A DNA stretch of 32,204 nucleotides from Caulobacteraceae bacterium (GCA_947476555.1 CANJRI010000024.1:1-32204), one strand, 5' to 3'. Numbered from the stretch's first letter, positions 21,496 to 29,498 are shown. Made by a program: numbers and translations. Notes: generated by a model not told the origin, from the letters alone.

Positions 21496-22518
21496 CTGAC
21501 CGCCTTTCTGAAGAAATTCCTGCTGGGCGCGCGCGGTTCGCACCGGACCTTCCGTGCAGCCGCCGCTGTTCTGGCGTCGGGCACGCTGGTCGCCGCGCTC
21601 GGCTTGGCCGTGACCAACGCTCCGGCCCAGACCCCTGCCGGCGTGTCCCCGTCCGCCATGTCGTCCGCCGCGCCCATGGCCCCCGGCTCGACCGCGACCT
21701 TTGTCGGCTCCAAGGTCTGCGCGACCTGCCACGGGCGGCAGACCCAGACCTTCCGCACCACGAAGATGGGCCAGCTCTTCCTGGACAATCCGCACCACGA
21801 GAATCAGCAGGCCGGGTGCGAGACCTGCCACGGACCGGGCTCGGCGCACGTGGCGCGGCCGCGACGGGACGACGGCGGCCCCAACAGCATCATGGCGTTC
21901 CGCGCGGACTCCCCGCGACCGGTGCGGACGCGCAACGCGGTGTGCCTGACCTGCCACGAGGAGGGGGAGCGCACCCATTGGCAGGGCAGCGCGCACCAGA
22001 ACCGCGATCTGGCCTGCACGGACTGCCACCGGGTGATGGACAAGGTGTCGCCCGTCGCCCAGCTGTCCAAGCCCACGGAAATCCAGGTGTGCACGACCTG
22101 CCACGCGGACCGCCGGGCGCAGATGTTCCGCAGCTCGCACATGCCGTTGCGCGAGGGGGCGATGACCTGCTCGACCTGTCACCAGCCGCATGGGACCCCG
22201 AACATGTCGCTGCTTCGCACGGCGACCCCGAACGAGACCTGCTTCACGTGCCACGCCGACAAGCGCGGCCCGTTCCTGTTCGAGCACCCGCCCGTGCGGG
22301 AGAACTGCATGACCTGTCACGACCCGCACGGCTCGATCAACGCGAACCTGCTGACGGTGGCCAGCCCGCGGCTTTGTCAGCAGTGCCATTCCGAAGCCAC
22401 GCACCCGTCCATGCCTCAGGATCCGCTGTCGATCTACGCCTTCAATCGCGGCTGCCAGAACTGCCACGGCCAGGTGCATGGATCGAACAGTCCCTCGGGC
22501 GCGCGCTTGCACAGGTAG
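21496..22518 (+). CDS. DmsE/MtrA-type decaheme c-type cytochrome
   Basis: About 340 residues with exactly ten CxxCH haem sites, in order CATCH, CETCH, CLTCH, CTDCH, CTTCH, CSTCH, CFTCH, CMTCH, CQQCH and CQNCH (residues about 75-324). Count, spacing and length fit the MtrA/DmsE/PioA group, periplasmic wires that plug into an outer-membrane MtrB/PioB porin. An N-terminal signal is present (FLKKFLLGARGSHR, then AAAAVLASGTLVAALGLAV), with likely cleavage near NAPAQ. The start is a problem: no ATG, GTG or TTG precedes the signal in frame. CTG at 21496, eight bases after GGAG, is given as the provisional start. TTG at 21604 would delete the signal. A 5-base duplication just here may have displaced a GTG start. 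The porin gene follows after 17 bases. Confidence 0.85.
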   Translation: MTAFLKKFLLGARGSHRTFRAAAAVLASGTLVAALGLAVTNAPAQTPAGVSPSAMSSAAPMAPGSTATFVGSKVCATCHGRQTQTFRTTKMGQLFLDNPHHENQQAGCETCHGPGSAHVARPRRDDGGPNSIMAFRADSPRPVRTRNAVCLTCHEEGERTHWQGSAHQNRDLACTDCHRVMDKVSPVAQLSKPTEIQVCTTCHADRRAQMFRSSHMPLREGAMTCSTCHQPHGTPNMSLLRTATPNETCFTCHADKRGPFLFEHPPVRENCMTCHDPHGSINANLLTVASPRLCQQCHSEATHPSMPQDPLSIYAFNRGCQNCHGQVHGSNSPSGARLHR

Positions 22519-22535
22519 GTGGGGAGGGACGACGG

Positions 22536-24818
22536 ATGGCCACGCTGCGCGCCCGCCTCCTGACTGGCCTGCTGCTGGCCCCGGCGGCGCTGGTCGTCGC
22601 ACCCCAGGCGGCCCTGGCGCAGGCCGGCGACCTCAAGGGCTCTATCGAGCTGATGGCGCGGGCCTATAGCAAGCGTCCGCCGCTGGGAGACCGCGCCAAG
22701 TTCGAGGAGTACGGCGAGCTGCCGCCGGGCCTGTTCATCAGCGGCCTGGATCTGTCCGCCCGGCTCAACCCGCATACTTCGCTGGATTTCTCGGCGTTCA
22801 ACGTCGGGCTGAACAACCAGGCCTATCACCTGCGCGCCGCGGACCTGGGGCGGCTGTACCTGAACCTCGACTACGCCCAGACGCCCCACCTGTTCAGCAC
22901 CCAGGCGCTCACCCTGTTCGGTCCGGTCGGCCCCTCGTCCTTAAGGATTCCCGACGCAACCCGGGCGGCGCTCGCGGGCGCGGCCAACAATACCCAGCGC
23001 GCGGCGATCATCGAGGCCGACCTCCATCCGCAGGAGATCGAGGTCCAGCGCTCGAGGAGCCAGGTCAACCTGCGTTGGATTCCCCGTCCCGCGTGGGACG
23101 TACGACTCGACTACTCTTACGAGGAGCGGGAAGGATCGGCGCCCTTCGGCGCGCCGCTCAACGGCTTCAATGCGATCGAGCTGCCCGCCCCCGTCTCGAC
23201 GGTCACCCAGAACTTCTCGGCCAGCGTGCAGTATGCAGGCAGGTTCTCCGAACGGCGCCGGTGGATGGTGGCGCTCGCCTACAGCGGCTCGATTTTTGAC
23301 GACAACATCGGCTCGATCACCTTCGACAATCCGTTCCGCCTGGCCCCGCCGAACGGCAACAACGGCAGTGCGAACGAAGGACGGGTCTCGACGGCGCCGA
23401 GCAACGAGGCCCATCGCCTGACGTTCACCGGCTCCGCCGACCTGCCGTTCTCGGCACGCTACGTGGGCACGGCGTCGATCGCCCGGATGACCCAGAACGA
23501 CCCGTTTATCCCCTATACGATCAACGCGTCGATCCCCGGCGCCAACGCCGTGAACGACCTGCCCGCCACAACGCCGCTGGCTGACCCGCGCGTGTTGCCG
23601 GCCAGCAGCCTGCAGGGCCGGATCGACGAAGTGCTGATCAACAATCAGCTCACGATGCGCCTCGATCCGAAATGGAGCCTGACGGCTCGCGCCCGCTATC
23701 TCGAGGTGGATAACCACACGCCGCTGCTCCGCTTCCCGGCCTATGTGCTGGCCGACGGCACGCGGCAGAACGAGGACCGGCAGAACCTGCGCCCGGCCTA
23801 CAAGCGCGAGAACGCCAGCCTCGACCTGGGCTGGCGCCCGCGGCCGGGCTGGTCGCTGGGCGCCACCGGCCGGTGGGAGAACTACGATCGCGACAACCGC
23901 GACGTCGACGTCACCAATGAATACACCGGCAAGCTGTTCGTCGACGCGCGGCCCCGCAGCCTGCCGTGGCAGGGGCGCGCCAGCCTCACCGCGTCCGCCC
24001 GCCGTTACGAGACCTACGACAACGCCGGCAATGTCGGGGCGATCGCCATACCCACCGGTTCGGCCGTCATCCCCAACCCGTTGATGCGCAAGTTCGACAT
24101 GGCCAACCGGGACCGGATCCAGGTCGACGGTTCGCTCGATTTCGTGGTCCGCAACCGCTTCGGCTTCTCCCCCAGCGCCAGTTGGCGGAGCATCGACTAC
24201 GGGGATGAGGACCCTCACGGCGGGGATCTCGGCCTGAAGGGTGAGGCCTACTGGAGCGTGGGCGGCGTTCTGGCCCTGCCGGTCAACCCGCGTGTGAAGG
24301 TCGACCTCAGTTACATGCACGAACGGTATGCGCGGACGCTGATTAACCGCCAGCGGCTGGGCGGACAGGTCTGCCCCGCGACCCCGATCGGCGCCGAGGG
24401 GTGCAACTGGGGCAGCGGGGTCCGCGACAATGTCGATACGCTCGAGGCCTCCAGCGTCTTCACCCTGCGTCCCTCCCGACTGACCCTGAACATCGCGGCG
24501 GTCTACGCCTCTGCGCAGAGCACGACCGCGACCTATGCGCTGGGTGCGGCGCAGATCACCTCGGACCCGCAGTTTCCCGCCGTCGAGAACCGGTTCACGC
24601 GGATCGATGCGAAGCTCGACTATGTGGTCAGCCCGCGCATGACGGTGCAGTTCGCCTATGCGCTCGAGCGCAACCGGATGACCAACTGGCAGATCGACGG
24701 CCTGCAGCCTTACATGGTGGCGATCGACGCCGCCGCGAGCCGGTCGCTGTTCCTCGACGCCTTCAATCCCAACTACACCGCCGGCGTGTTCACGACGCGG
24801 CTGACCGCGCGATTCTGA
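22536..24818 (+). CDS. MtrB/PioB family decaheme-associated outer-membrane porin
   Basis: 760 residues; the ATG at 22536 has GGGAGG 8 bases upstream. A signal peptide (LLTGLLLAPAALVVAPQAAL, cleavage after ALA) precedes a long series of amphipathic strands typical of a 26-strand barrel: for example LGRLYLNLDYAQTPHLFS, QVNLRWIPRPAWDVRLDYSY, SLDLGWRPRPGWSLGATG and MTVQFAYALERNRMTNWQID. It ends TRLTARF with the terminal Phe needed for barrel assembly. MtrB/PioB proteins sheath an MtrA-type decaheme cytochrome to move electrons through the outer membrane. No N-terminal CxxC, seen in Shewanella MtrB, is present; the two cysteines in VCPATPIGAEGCNWG are probably in a loop. It pairs with the upstream cytochrome gene. 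No MtrC-type surface cytochrome or PioC follows. Confidence 0.9.
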   Translation: MATLRARLLTGLLLAPAALVVAPQAALAQAGDLKGSIELMARAYSKRPPLGDRAKFEEYGELPPGLFISGLDLSARLNPHTSLDFSAFNVGLNNQAYHLRAADLGRLYLNLDYAQTPHLFSTQALTLFGPVGPSSLRIPDATRAALAGAANNTQRAAIIEADLHPQEIEVQRSRSQVNLRWIPRPAWDVRLDYSYEEREGSAPFGAPLNGFNAIELPAPVSTVTQNFSASVQYAGRFSERRRWMVALAYSGSIFDDNIGSITFDNPFRLAPPNGNNGSANEGRVSTAPSNEAHRLTFTGSADLPFSARYVGTASIARMTQNDPFIPYTINASIPGANAVNDLPATTPLADPRVLPASSLQGRIDEVLINNQLTMRLDPKWSLTARARYLEVDNHTPLLRFPAYVLADGTRQNEDRQNLRPAYKRENASLDLGWRPRPGWSLGATGRWENYDRDNRDVDVTNEYTGKLFVDARPRSLPWQGRASLTASARRYETYDNAGNVGAIAIPTGSAVIPNPLMRKFDMANRDRIQVDGSLDFVVRNRFGFSPSASWRSIDYGDEDPHGGDLGLKGEAYWSVGGVLALPVNPRVKVDLSYMHERYARTLINRQRLGGQVCPATPIGAEGCNWGSGVRDNVDTLEASSVFTLRPSRLTLNIAAVYASAQSTTATYALGAAQITSDPQFPAVENRFTRIDAKLDYVVSPRMTVQFAYALERNRMTNWQIDGLQPYMVAIDAAASRSLFLDAFNPNYTAGVFTTRLTARF

Positions 24819-24844
24819 GCGGGATCAGGCTTGGCGGGCAACGG

Positions 24845-24875
24845 AAAACGCCGCGAAGGTTGCCCCTCGCGGCGT
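24845..24875 (-). terminator. Rho-independent terminator of rpmE
   Basis: ACGCCGCGA at 24848-24856 pairs with TCGCGGCGT at 24867-24875; read on the minus strand the stem is followed by TTTTCCGTT. It lies 44 bases beyond the rpmE stop. The stem could also slow transcription coming from the porin gene. Confidence 0.7.
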
Positions 24876-24918
24876 CCGAAATCTTGGCTGGGATCCCCGC
24901 TTTCGCGAGGGCGCTCAC

Positions 24919-25143
24919 CTATTTGCGCGTGAAGGCGCCGAACTTGGCGTTGAACCGCGAAACCCGTCCGCCGCGGTCGAGCAGCTGGTGACCGCCGCCG
25001 GTCCAGGCCGGGTGGGTCTTGGGATCGATGTCCAGGTTCAGGGTGTCGCCTTCCTTCCCGTAGGTGGAACGCGTCTTGTAGGAGGTCCCGTCCGTCATCA
25101 CGACCGTGATGAAGTGATAATCGGGGTGGGTGTCTTGTTTCAT
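24919..25143 (-). CDS. rpmE: 50S ribosomal protein L31
   Basis: 74 residues. The L31 pattern is clear: [19 protein letters not shown], the STYG segment, [40 protein letters not shown]. It contains no cysteine, so it is the zinc-free (C-minus) form in sequence. However, it keeps the length and order of the primary alphaproteobacterial L31 rather than the shorter YkgM type. It binds at the central protuberance, bridging the 30S head. The ATG at 25143 is the natural start. A promoter and a leader hairpin lie upstream, and a good terminator lies downstream, so it is a single-gene unit. Confidence 0.95.
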   Translation of the reverse strand: MKQDTHPDYHFITVVMTDGTSYKTRSTYGKEGDTLNLDIDPKTHPAWTGGGHQLLDRGGRVSRFNAKFGAFTRK

Positions 25144-25182
25144 CGCGCGGACGCCTGACGTAAAGGATCGGCCAGAAGGCCA

Positions 25183-25247
25183 GCCGCCCGCAAAGGCGGC
25201 CTGGAAAAGGAAGCCGGGCGTATAGAGAAACGTCGGCCGGAATGCAA
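25183..25247 (-). promoter_or_regulatory. rpmE promoter and leader hairpin
   Basis: On the minus strand TTGCAT (25247-25242), 17 bases, then TATACG (25224-25219) forms a reasonable sigma-70 promoter, with transcription expected near 25212. The leader then contains a hairpin of GCCGCC (25183-25188) with GGCGGC (25195-25200). It could be an autoregulatory leader of the kind known for other ribosomal protein genes, but there is no direct evidence. Confidence 0.45.
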
Positions 25248-25259
25248 GGTGTGAGGCAT

Positions 25260-27107
25260 ATGAGTGATCAAGGCCCCGAGGCCGCCGCGTCCGGGCGACC
25301 CACGACAGGCCAGGCGCTCGCCCGCAGTCTGAAGGAAGCGGCCGCCCGCCGGGAGCGCAGCCGCAACATCGGCGCCTTGCGTCACCTCGCGCCCTTCGTT
25401 CGCAACCACTGGGGCGATGCGAGCTGGTCGGTGGTCTTCCTCCTGGCCTCCACCAGCGCGACCCTCGGCCTGACCTGCGCGGTGCGCGCCATGGTCGACG
25501 GCCTGACCGGTGAGCGGGTCGCCGCCGCGGCGGTAGACAGTTGGTTCCTGCTGCTGGGCGGCGTCGCCCTGGCGCTCGCGGGGGCCACAGCGCTCCGCTA
25601 CTTCTTCGTCACCAAGCTGGGCGAGCGCATCACCGCGGATCTGCGCAAGGCGGTCTACGCCCACATCCTGACCCTCGACCCCTCGTTCTTCCTGAAGACC
25701 CGGACCGGCGAGGTGCTGTCGCGCCTGACCACCGACCTGGCCATCGTCGAGAGCCTGATGGCCACCTCGGTTTCGGTGGCGCTGCGCAACCTGCTCAACC
25801 TGATCGGGGCCATCGTCCTGCTGGCGTTCGTCAGCGCCAAGCTGACCGGCCTGGTGCTCCTGACCTTCCCGCTGGTGCTGGCCCCGCTGTTCCTGTTCGG
25901 CCGGCGGGTGCGCAAGCTGACCGCCCAATCCCAGGACCAGTTCGCCGACGCGGTGGGTTACGCGGGCGAGAGCCTCGACGCCCTGGAGACCGTTCAGGCC
26001 TTTGGCCGCGAGCGCTCCGCCGCCGGCCGGTTCGGCGCGGCGGTCGAGCAGGCCTTCGCGGTGTCGATCCGGCGGATGGGCGCCCGCGCGGTGATGACCG
26101 CCTTGGTCATCGCCCTGGTGTTCGGCGGGATCGTCGGGGTGTTCTGGCTGGGGGTCCATGCGGGCCTGCGGGGCGAGATGAGCTGGGGCGCGCTCTTCCA
26201 GTTCGCCTTCCTCTCGGTCCTGGCCGCCGGTTCGGTAGGCGCGCTCGGCGAGACCTGGGGCGACGTCCAGAAGGCCGCCGGCGCCATGGAGCGGGTGGGC
26301 GAGCTGTTGGCCGCCCGGCCCGGCGTCGCCGCGCCGCCCAACCCGACGCCCCTGCCCAGCCCGCCGCGGGGCGAGCTGGCCCTGGAGGGCGTGACCTTCG
26401 CCTATCCGGGCCGGCCTGACCTTCCGGCCCTGCGCCGTTTCTCCCTGAACGTCCGCCCGGGCGAGCGGGTGGCGCTGGTGGGCCCGTCGGGCGCCGGCAA
26501 GAGCACAGTGTTCCGTCTGCTGCTGCGTTTCTACGACCCGGACGAGGGCCGGGTGACGCTGGACGGGGTCGACCTGCGCCAGGCCGACCCGGTCGAGATT
26601 CGGGCCCGCATGGCCCTGGTGGCCCAGGACTCGCCGCTGTTCTCGGGCTCGGCCCTGGAGAACATCCGCTTCGGCCGCGAGGAGGCTTCGGAAGACGAGG
26701 TTCGCGCCGTGGTCCGCGCGGCCCAGGCCGAGGCTTTCCTCGACGCCCTGCCGCAGGGCATGGCCACGCCGGTCGGCGATCGCGCCAAGAGCCTGTCCGG
26801 CGGCCAGCGCCAGCGCCTGGCCATCGCTCGGGCCCTGATCCGCGAGACCCCGATCCTGCTTCTCGACGAGGCCACGAGCGCCCTCGACGCCGAGAACGAG
26901 CAGCTGGTGCAGCGCGCCCTCGACGAGGCCATGAAGGGCCACACCACCCTGGTCATCGCCCACCGGCTGGCGACCGTGCTGAAGGCCGACCGCATCGTGG
27001 TGATGGATGAGGGCCGGGTGGTGGAGGAGGGGACGCACGCCGAGCTGGTCGCCCGCAACGGCCTCTACGCCCGCCTGGCGGCCCTGCAGTTCGGACAGGC
27101 GGCCTAA
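25260..27107 (+). CDS. ABC exporter, fused permease and ATPase (ABCB/MsbA-like half-transporter)
   Basis: 615 residues from the ATG at 25260 (GTGAGG upstream). An upstream in-frame ATG at 25242 would overlap the divergent promoter and is less likely. Six membrane helices span roughly residues 55-330, with the exporter coupling segments [20 protein letters not shown] and [16 protein letters not shown]. The nucleotide-binding domain follows: Walker [10 protein letters not shown] at 408-416, signature LSGGQRQR at 512, Walker [13 protein letters not shown] with Asp536/Glu537, and the switch His in VIAHRLATV. As a homodimer in the inner membrane it should export a lipid or hydrophobic compound. 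Type IV half-transporter, related to MsbA/LmrA; the substrate is unknown. It ends with a hairpin shared with the convergent gene. Confidence 0.93.
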   Translation: MSDQGPEAAASGRPTTGQALARSLKEAAARRERSRNIGALRHLAPFVRNHWGDASWSVVFLLASTSATLGLTCAVRAMVDGLTGERVAAAAVDSWFLLLGGVALALAGATALRYFFVTKLGERITADLRKAVYAHILTLDPSFFLKTRTGEVLSRLTTDLAIVESLMATSVSVALRNLLNLIGAIVLLAFVSAKLTGLVLLTFPLVLAPLFLFGRRVRKLTAQSQDQFADAVGYAGESLDALETVQAFGRERSAAGRFGAAVEQAFAVSIRRMGARAVMTALVIALVFGGIVGVFWLGVHAGLRGEMSWGALFQFAFLSVLAAGSVGALGETWGDVQKAAGAMERVGELLAARPGVAAPPNPTPLPSPPRGELALEGVTFAYPGRPDLPALRRFSLNVRPGERVALVGPSGAGKSTVFRLLLRFYDPDEGRVTLDGVDLRQADPVEIRARMALVAQDSPLFSGSALENIRFGREEASEDEVRAVVRAAQAEAFLDALPQGMATPVGDRAKSLSGGQRQRLAIARALIRETPILLLDEATSALDAENEQLVQRALDEAMKGHTTLVIAHRLATVLKADRIVVMDEGRVVEEGTHAELVARNGLYARLAALQFGQAA

Positions 27108-27108
27108 G

Positions 27109-27133
27109 AACCTCCCCCGTTGACGGGGGGGTT
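27109..27133. terminator. Bidirectional hairpin between convergent genes
   Basis: CTCCCCCG at 27112-27119 pairs with CGGGGGGG at 27124-27131 around TTGA, directly after the ABC exporter stop and 5 bases from the end of the convergent phosphatase gene. TTGAGTTTA follows on the plus strand, and AGGTTC on the minus strand. Confidence 0.5.
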
Positions 27134-27137
27134 GAGT

Positions 27138-27932
27138 TTAGCGCGCCGCGTCCAGCCGGCTGAGTAGCAGCGGGTGGATCTCCAGGTTGGCGGCGCAGAC
27201 GCCGCCGGAGCCGAGGATGTCGTCGCCGCCGTCGGCGTCAGTGACCTTGCCGCCGGCCTCGGTGACCAGCAGCAGGCCCGCCGCCAGGTCCCAGGGCTTC
27301 AGATCGCGTTCCCAGAACCCGTCGAACCGGCCGGCCGCCACCCAGGCCAGGTCCAGGGCGGCCGCGCCGAAGCGGCGCACGCCGGCGACCTTCTGGGTGA
27401 TCTGGTGCAGCTCCTTCAGGAACCGCCCGTGCTGGCCGTGCCCGAGGAACGGAATGCCGGTGGCCAGCACCGACTCTTCCAGCCGGCTCCGTGCGGCGAC
27501 CCGCAGGCGCTTGTCGTTGAGGAAGCAGCCCTTGCCCTTCTCGGCCCAGAACAGCTCGTTGGTGACGGGGTTATGGGTCACGGCCGCCACCACCGCGCCC
27601 TCGCGCTGCAGGGCGATATTGATGGCGAAGTGCGGGATGGCGTGCAGGAAGTTGGTGGTGCCGTCCAGGGGATCGACCAGCCAGGTATGGGTCTTGTCGG
27701 TGCCCTCGATCAGCCCCCGCTCCTCGCCGTGGAAGCTGTAGCCGGGCCGGGCCTTGGTCAGGGCCTCGAACAACACCTGCTCGGCCTTGAGGTCGGCGGC
27801 GGAGACGAAGTCGGCCGGCGCCTTCTTGGCCACCTGCAGCTCGGCCAGCTCGCCAAAGTCGCGGTTCAGCCCTCGCGCGGCCTTGCGGGCGGCGTCGGAC
27901 ATCACTTTCAAGAGGGCGGACTGGGTGGACAT
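27138..27932 (-). CDS. Inositol monophosphatase family protein (SuhB-like)
   Basis: 264 residues, normal for the family. Metal and phosphate site motifs are complete: Glu70/Glu71 in FHGEERG, WLVDPLDGTTNFLHAIPHFA (Asp87, Asp90), and the third site in LKPWDLAAGLLLVTEAGG (Asp215). These Mg-dependent, lithium-sensitive phosphatases hydrolyse inositol phosphates or related sugar phosphates. The SuhB branch also acts in rRNA transcription in enterobacteria. The gene lies 9 bases downstream of thiE on the same strand and may be cotranscribed. Whether it is SuhB in the strict sense or acts on another phosphate such as histidinol phosphate is not settled by sequence. Confidence 0.93.
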   Translation of the reverse strand: MSTQSALLKVMSDAARKAARGLNRDFGELAELQVAKKAPADFVSAADLKAEQVLFEALTKARPGYSFHGEERGLIEGTDKTHTWLVDPLDGTTNFLHAIPHFAINIALQREGAVVAAVTHNPVTNELFWAEKGKGCFLNDKRLRVAARSRLEESVLATGIPFLGHGQHGRFLKELHQITQKVAGVRRFGAAALDLAWVAAGRFDGFWERDLKPWDLAAGLLLVTEAGGKVTDADGGDDILGSGGVCAANLEIHPLLLSRLDAAR

Positions 27933-27941
27933 CGCAGGGTA

Positions 27942-28601
27942 CTAGTCGCCTAAGGCCCGCGCGGCAACGCCCGCAGCGATCTTGACGCCCAGCGCCTTCA
28001 CCGCGACCGCCGGCCCGTCGGCGTGGCTCCAGACGCCCGCCGACACCGCCAGGAAGTCGGCCCCGGCCTGGGCGAGGCCCCGGGCGTTGTCCGCCGTGAT
28101 CCCCCCGATGGCGACGCAGGGGATGATCATATCGGCCTGCCAGCCGGTCAGCAGCTCGGGGCTCGGGCGCGCCGTCGTCGCCTTGGTGGCGGTGGGGAAG
28201 AAGGCGCCGAAGGCCACATAGTCCGCCCCGTCCTCGGCGGCCTCCATGGCCAGGTGCAGGCTGTCGTGGCAGGTGACGCCGATCATCGCCTCCGGCCCCA
28301 TGACCTTGCGGGCCTCGGCCAGCGGCATGTCTTCCTGGCCGATGTGGACTCCATCGCAGCCCAGGCGTGCGGCCAGGTCCGGCCGGTCGTTGAGGATCAC
28401 CGCCACGCCTCGCGCCTGGGCCAGCGGCATGAGGGCGTCGACGGCGGCGGCCACCACTTCGTCCGGCTGATCCTTGAGCCGCACCTGCAAGGCGGCCACG
28501 TCGCCGGCGTCAAGCGCATGGGCCAGCGACCGCCCAAAGCCCGCCAGGTCGTCCAGGCGGGGCGGGGTGATCAGGTAGAGACGGCAAGGCGAGGCGGCCA
28601 T
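27942..28601 (-). CDS. thiE: Thiamine phosphate synthase
   Basis: 219 residues with the ThiE TIM-barrel motifs: [11 protein letters not shown] at strand 1, [15 protein letters not shown] (substrate pyrophosphate side), [20 protein letters not shown] with [40 protein letters not shown] (the phosphate-binding TxTK) and [11 protein letters not shown]. It joins the hydroxymethylpyrimidine pyrophosphate and thiazole phosphate moieties to make thiamine phosphate. The classical GCHS motif reads TCHDS, a common variant. Upstream of the phosphatase gene and divergent from bfd. Other thiamine genes are not in the window. Confidence 0.93.
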   Translation of the reverse strand: MAASPCRLYLITPPRLDDLAGFGRSLAHALDAGDVAALQVRLKDQPDEVVAAAVDALMPLAQARGVAVILNDRPDLAARLGCDGVHIGQEDMPLAEARKVMGPEAMIGVTCHDSLHLAMEAAEDGADYVAFGAFFPTATKATTARPSPELLTGWQADMIIPCVAIGGITADNARGLAQAGADFLAVSAGVWSHADGPAVAVKALGVKIAAGVAARALGD

Positions 28602-28659
28602 GGCCCTTCATACACGCTTGAAGCCGCGACGCACGGTCACGGGAAATATGCTGCGAATG

Positions 28660-28690
28660 ACTTGCAAGTGCGTTCGCAAGTGGCTAGGTT
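28660..28690 (+). promoter_or_regulatory. bfd promoter overlapped by a Fur-like palindrome
   Basis: TTGCAA (28662-28667), 17 bases, then TAGGTT (28685-28690) preceded by GC resembles the Caulobacter-type housekeeping promoter with its GCTA -10. An imperfect palindrome, ACTTGC at 28660-28665 with GCAAGT at 28676-28681, covers the -35 and much of the spacer. The position suits repression, and the TGCA-type half-sites suit an alphaproteobacterial Fur/Mur site. This is inference from pattern and from the iron-storage genes downstream. Confidence 0.4.
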
Positions 28691-28720
28691 AGCTCACGGC
28701 ATCTGGAGGAAGCGTCCGCC

Positions 28721-28906
28721 ATGTACGTGTGCAACTGCAATGGCATCCGCGAGCGTGAAGTCCGCGCCGCGATCGACGCCGGCGCCGCACGTCCCGCGGA
28801 GATCTTCAAGGCCTGCGATTCCGCCCCCCAGTGCGCCCGCTGCGTCTGCGACATGCGCAAGATGCTTCAGGACGGACGCGAAGCGCTCCGTTTCGCCGCC
28901 GAATAG
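28721..28906 (+). CDS. bfd: Bacterioferritin-associated ferredoxin
   Basis: 61 residues, the size of Bfd. The [2Fe-2S] ligands are arranged as in E. coli and Pseudomonas Bfd: Cys4 and Cys6 (MYVCNCNGI), then Cys38 and Cys41 (PQCARC). Cys32 and Cys43 are extra. The helical core is EREVRAAIDAGAARPAEIF. Bfd docks on bacterioferritin near the haem and passes in electrons that reduce stored Fe(III), releasing iron. GGAGGA is 11 bases before the ATG. It precedes bfr by 112 bases in the same direction, so the two probably respond to the same iron signal. Confidence 0.94.
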   Translation: MYVCNCNGIREREVRAAIDAGAARPAEIFKACDSAPQCARCVCDMRKMLQDGREALRFAAE

Positions 28907-28994
28907 GCGAATTCGCCCACTCGTTCGGCGAGTGCAAATCACCTGCAAACATAGGCTTTGACAGTCTCCGCGACGGAGACGAGGTTCCGCCTCG
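28906..28994 (+). promoter_or_regulatory. bfd-bfr spacer with a palindrome, a TTGACA box and three hairpins
   Basis: In the 112 bases between the genes I see a perfect palindrome GGCGAATTCGCC (28906-28917), then hairpin CACTCG/CGAGTG (28918-28934). TTGACA follows at 28958-28963. Next comes a perfect hairpin GTCTCCG-CGA-CGGAGAC (28964-28980) occupying the spacer of that -35, and hairpin CGAGG/CCTCG (28980-28994). No good -10 sits at the right distance. Plausible roles: a bfr promoter with an operator, or an intercistronic RNA structure setting the bfd:bfr ratio. Confidence 0.45.
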
Positions 28995-29018
28995 AACGCG
29001 GATGACGGAGAGTTTCAG

Positions 29019-29498
29019 GTGCAGGGCGACAAGGCGATCATCCGGATGTTGAACGCGGTGCTCACCAACGAGCTGACCAGCGTCAACCAGTACTTCCTGC
29101 ACGCGCGGATGTATCAGAACTGGGGCCTCGCCAAGCTCGGCAAGGTCACCTACGACGAATCGATCGGCGAGATGAAACACGCCGACAAGCTCATCAAGCG
29201 CATCCTGTTCCTGGACGGCCTGCCCAACCTGCAGGACCTGCACAAGCTGGCGATCGGCGAGAGCGTGGCCGAGGGCCTGGCCGCCGACCTGGTCCTGGAG
29301 CATGGCGGCAGGGCCACCCTGGTGGATGGCGTCAAGCAGTGCGAGACCGCCGCCGACTACGTCTCGCGCAACCTGCTGCGCGAGATCCTGGTCGACACCG
29401 AGGAGCACATCGACTTCCTCGAGACCCAGATCAGCCTGATGAAGAGCCTCGGCGAGCAGAACTACCTGCAGAGCGCCATGGGCGAGATCGAGGGCTAG
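29019..29498 (+). CDS. bfr: Bacterioferritin
   Basis: 159 residues, colinear with E. coli Bfr. The start is GTG at 29019 with GGAG 8 bases upstream. The haem ligand Met52 is in [11 protein letters not shown]. Ferroxidase ligands Glu18, Glu51, His54, Glu94 and His130 are present, but position 127, Glu in the usual ExxH, is Thr here ([12 protein letters not shown]). Bfr assembles as a 24-subunit shell with 12 haems that oxidises and stores iron. The missing ligand may weaken the di-iron site, or Glu128/129 may substitute; mixed shells with another Bfr subunit are known in other bacteria. It follows bfd, its electron donor for iron release. Confidence 0.94.
   Translation: MQGDKAIIRMLNAVLTNELTSVNQYFLHARMYQNWGLAKLGKVTYDESIGEMKHADKLIKRILFLDGLPNLQDLHKLAIGESVAEGLAADLVLEHGGRATLVDGVKQCETAADYVSRNLLREILVDTEEHIDFLETQISLMKSLGEQNYLQSAMGEIEG

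Noticed and set aside
25140..27038. Very long minus-strand open frame opposite the ABC exporter
   Set aside because: Composition is Gln/Gly/Arg/His-rich with no family motif, typical of antisense frames in high-GC DNA; the plus strand has all ABC motifs.
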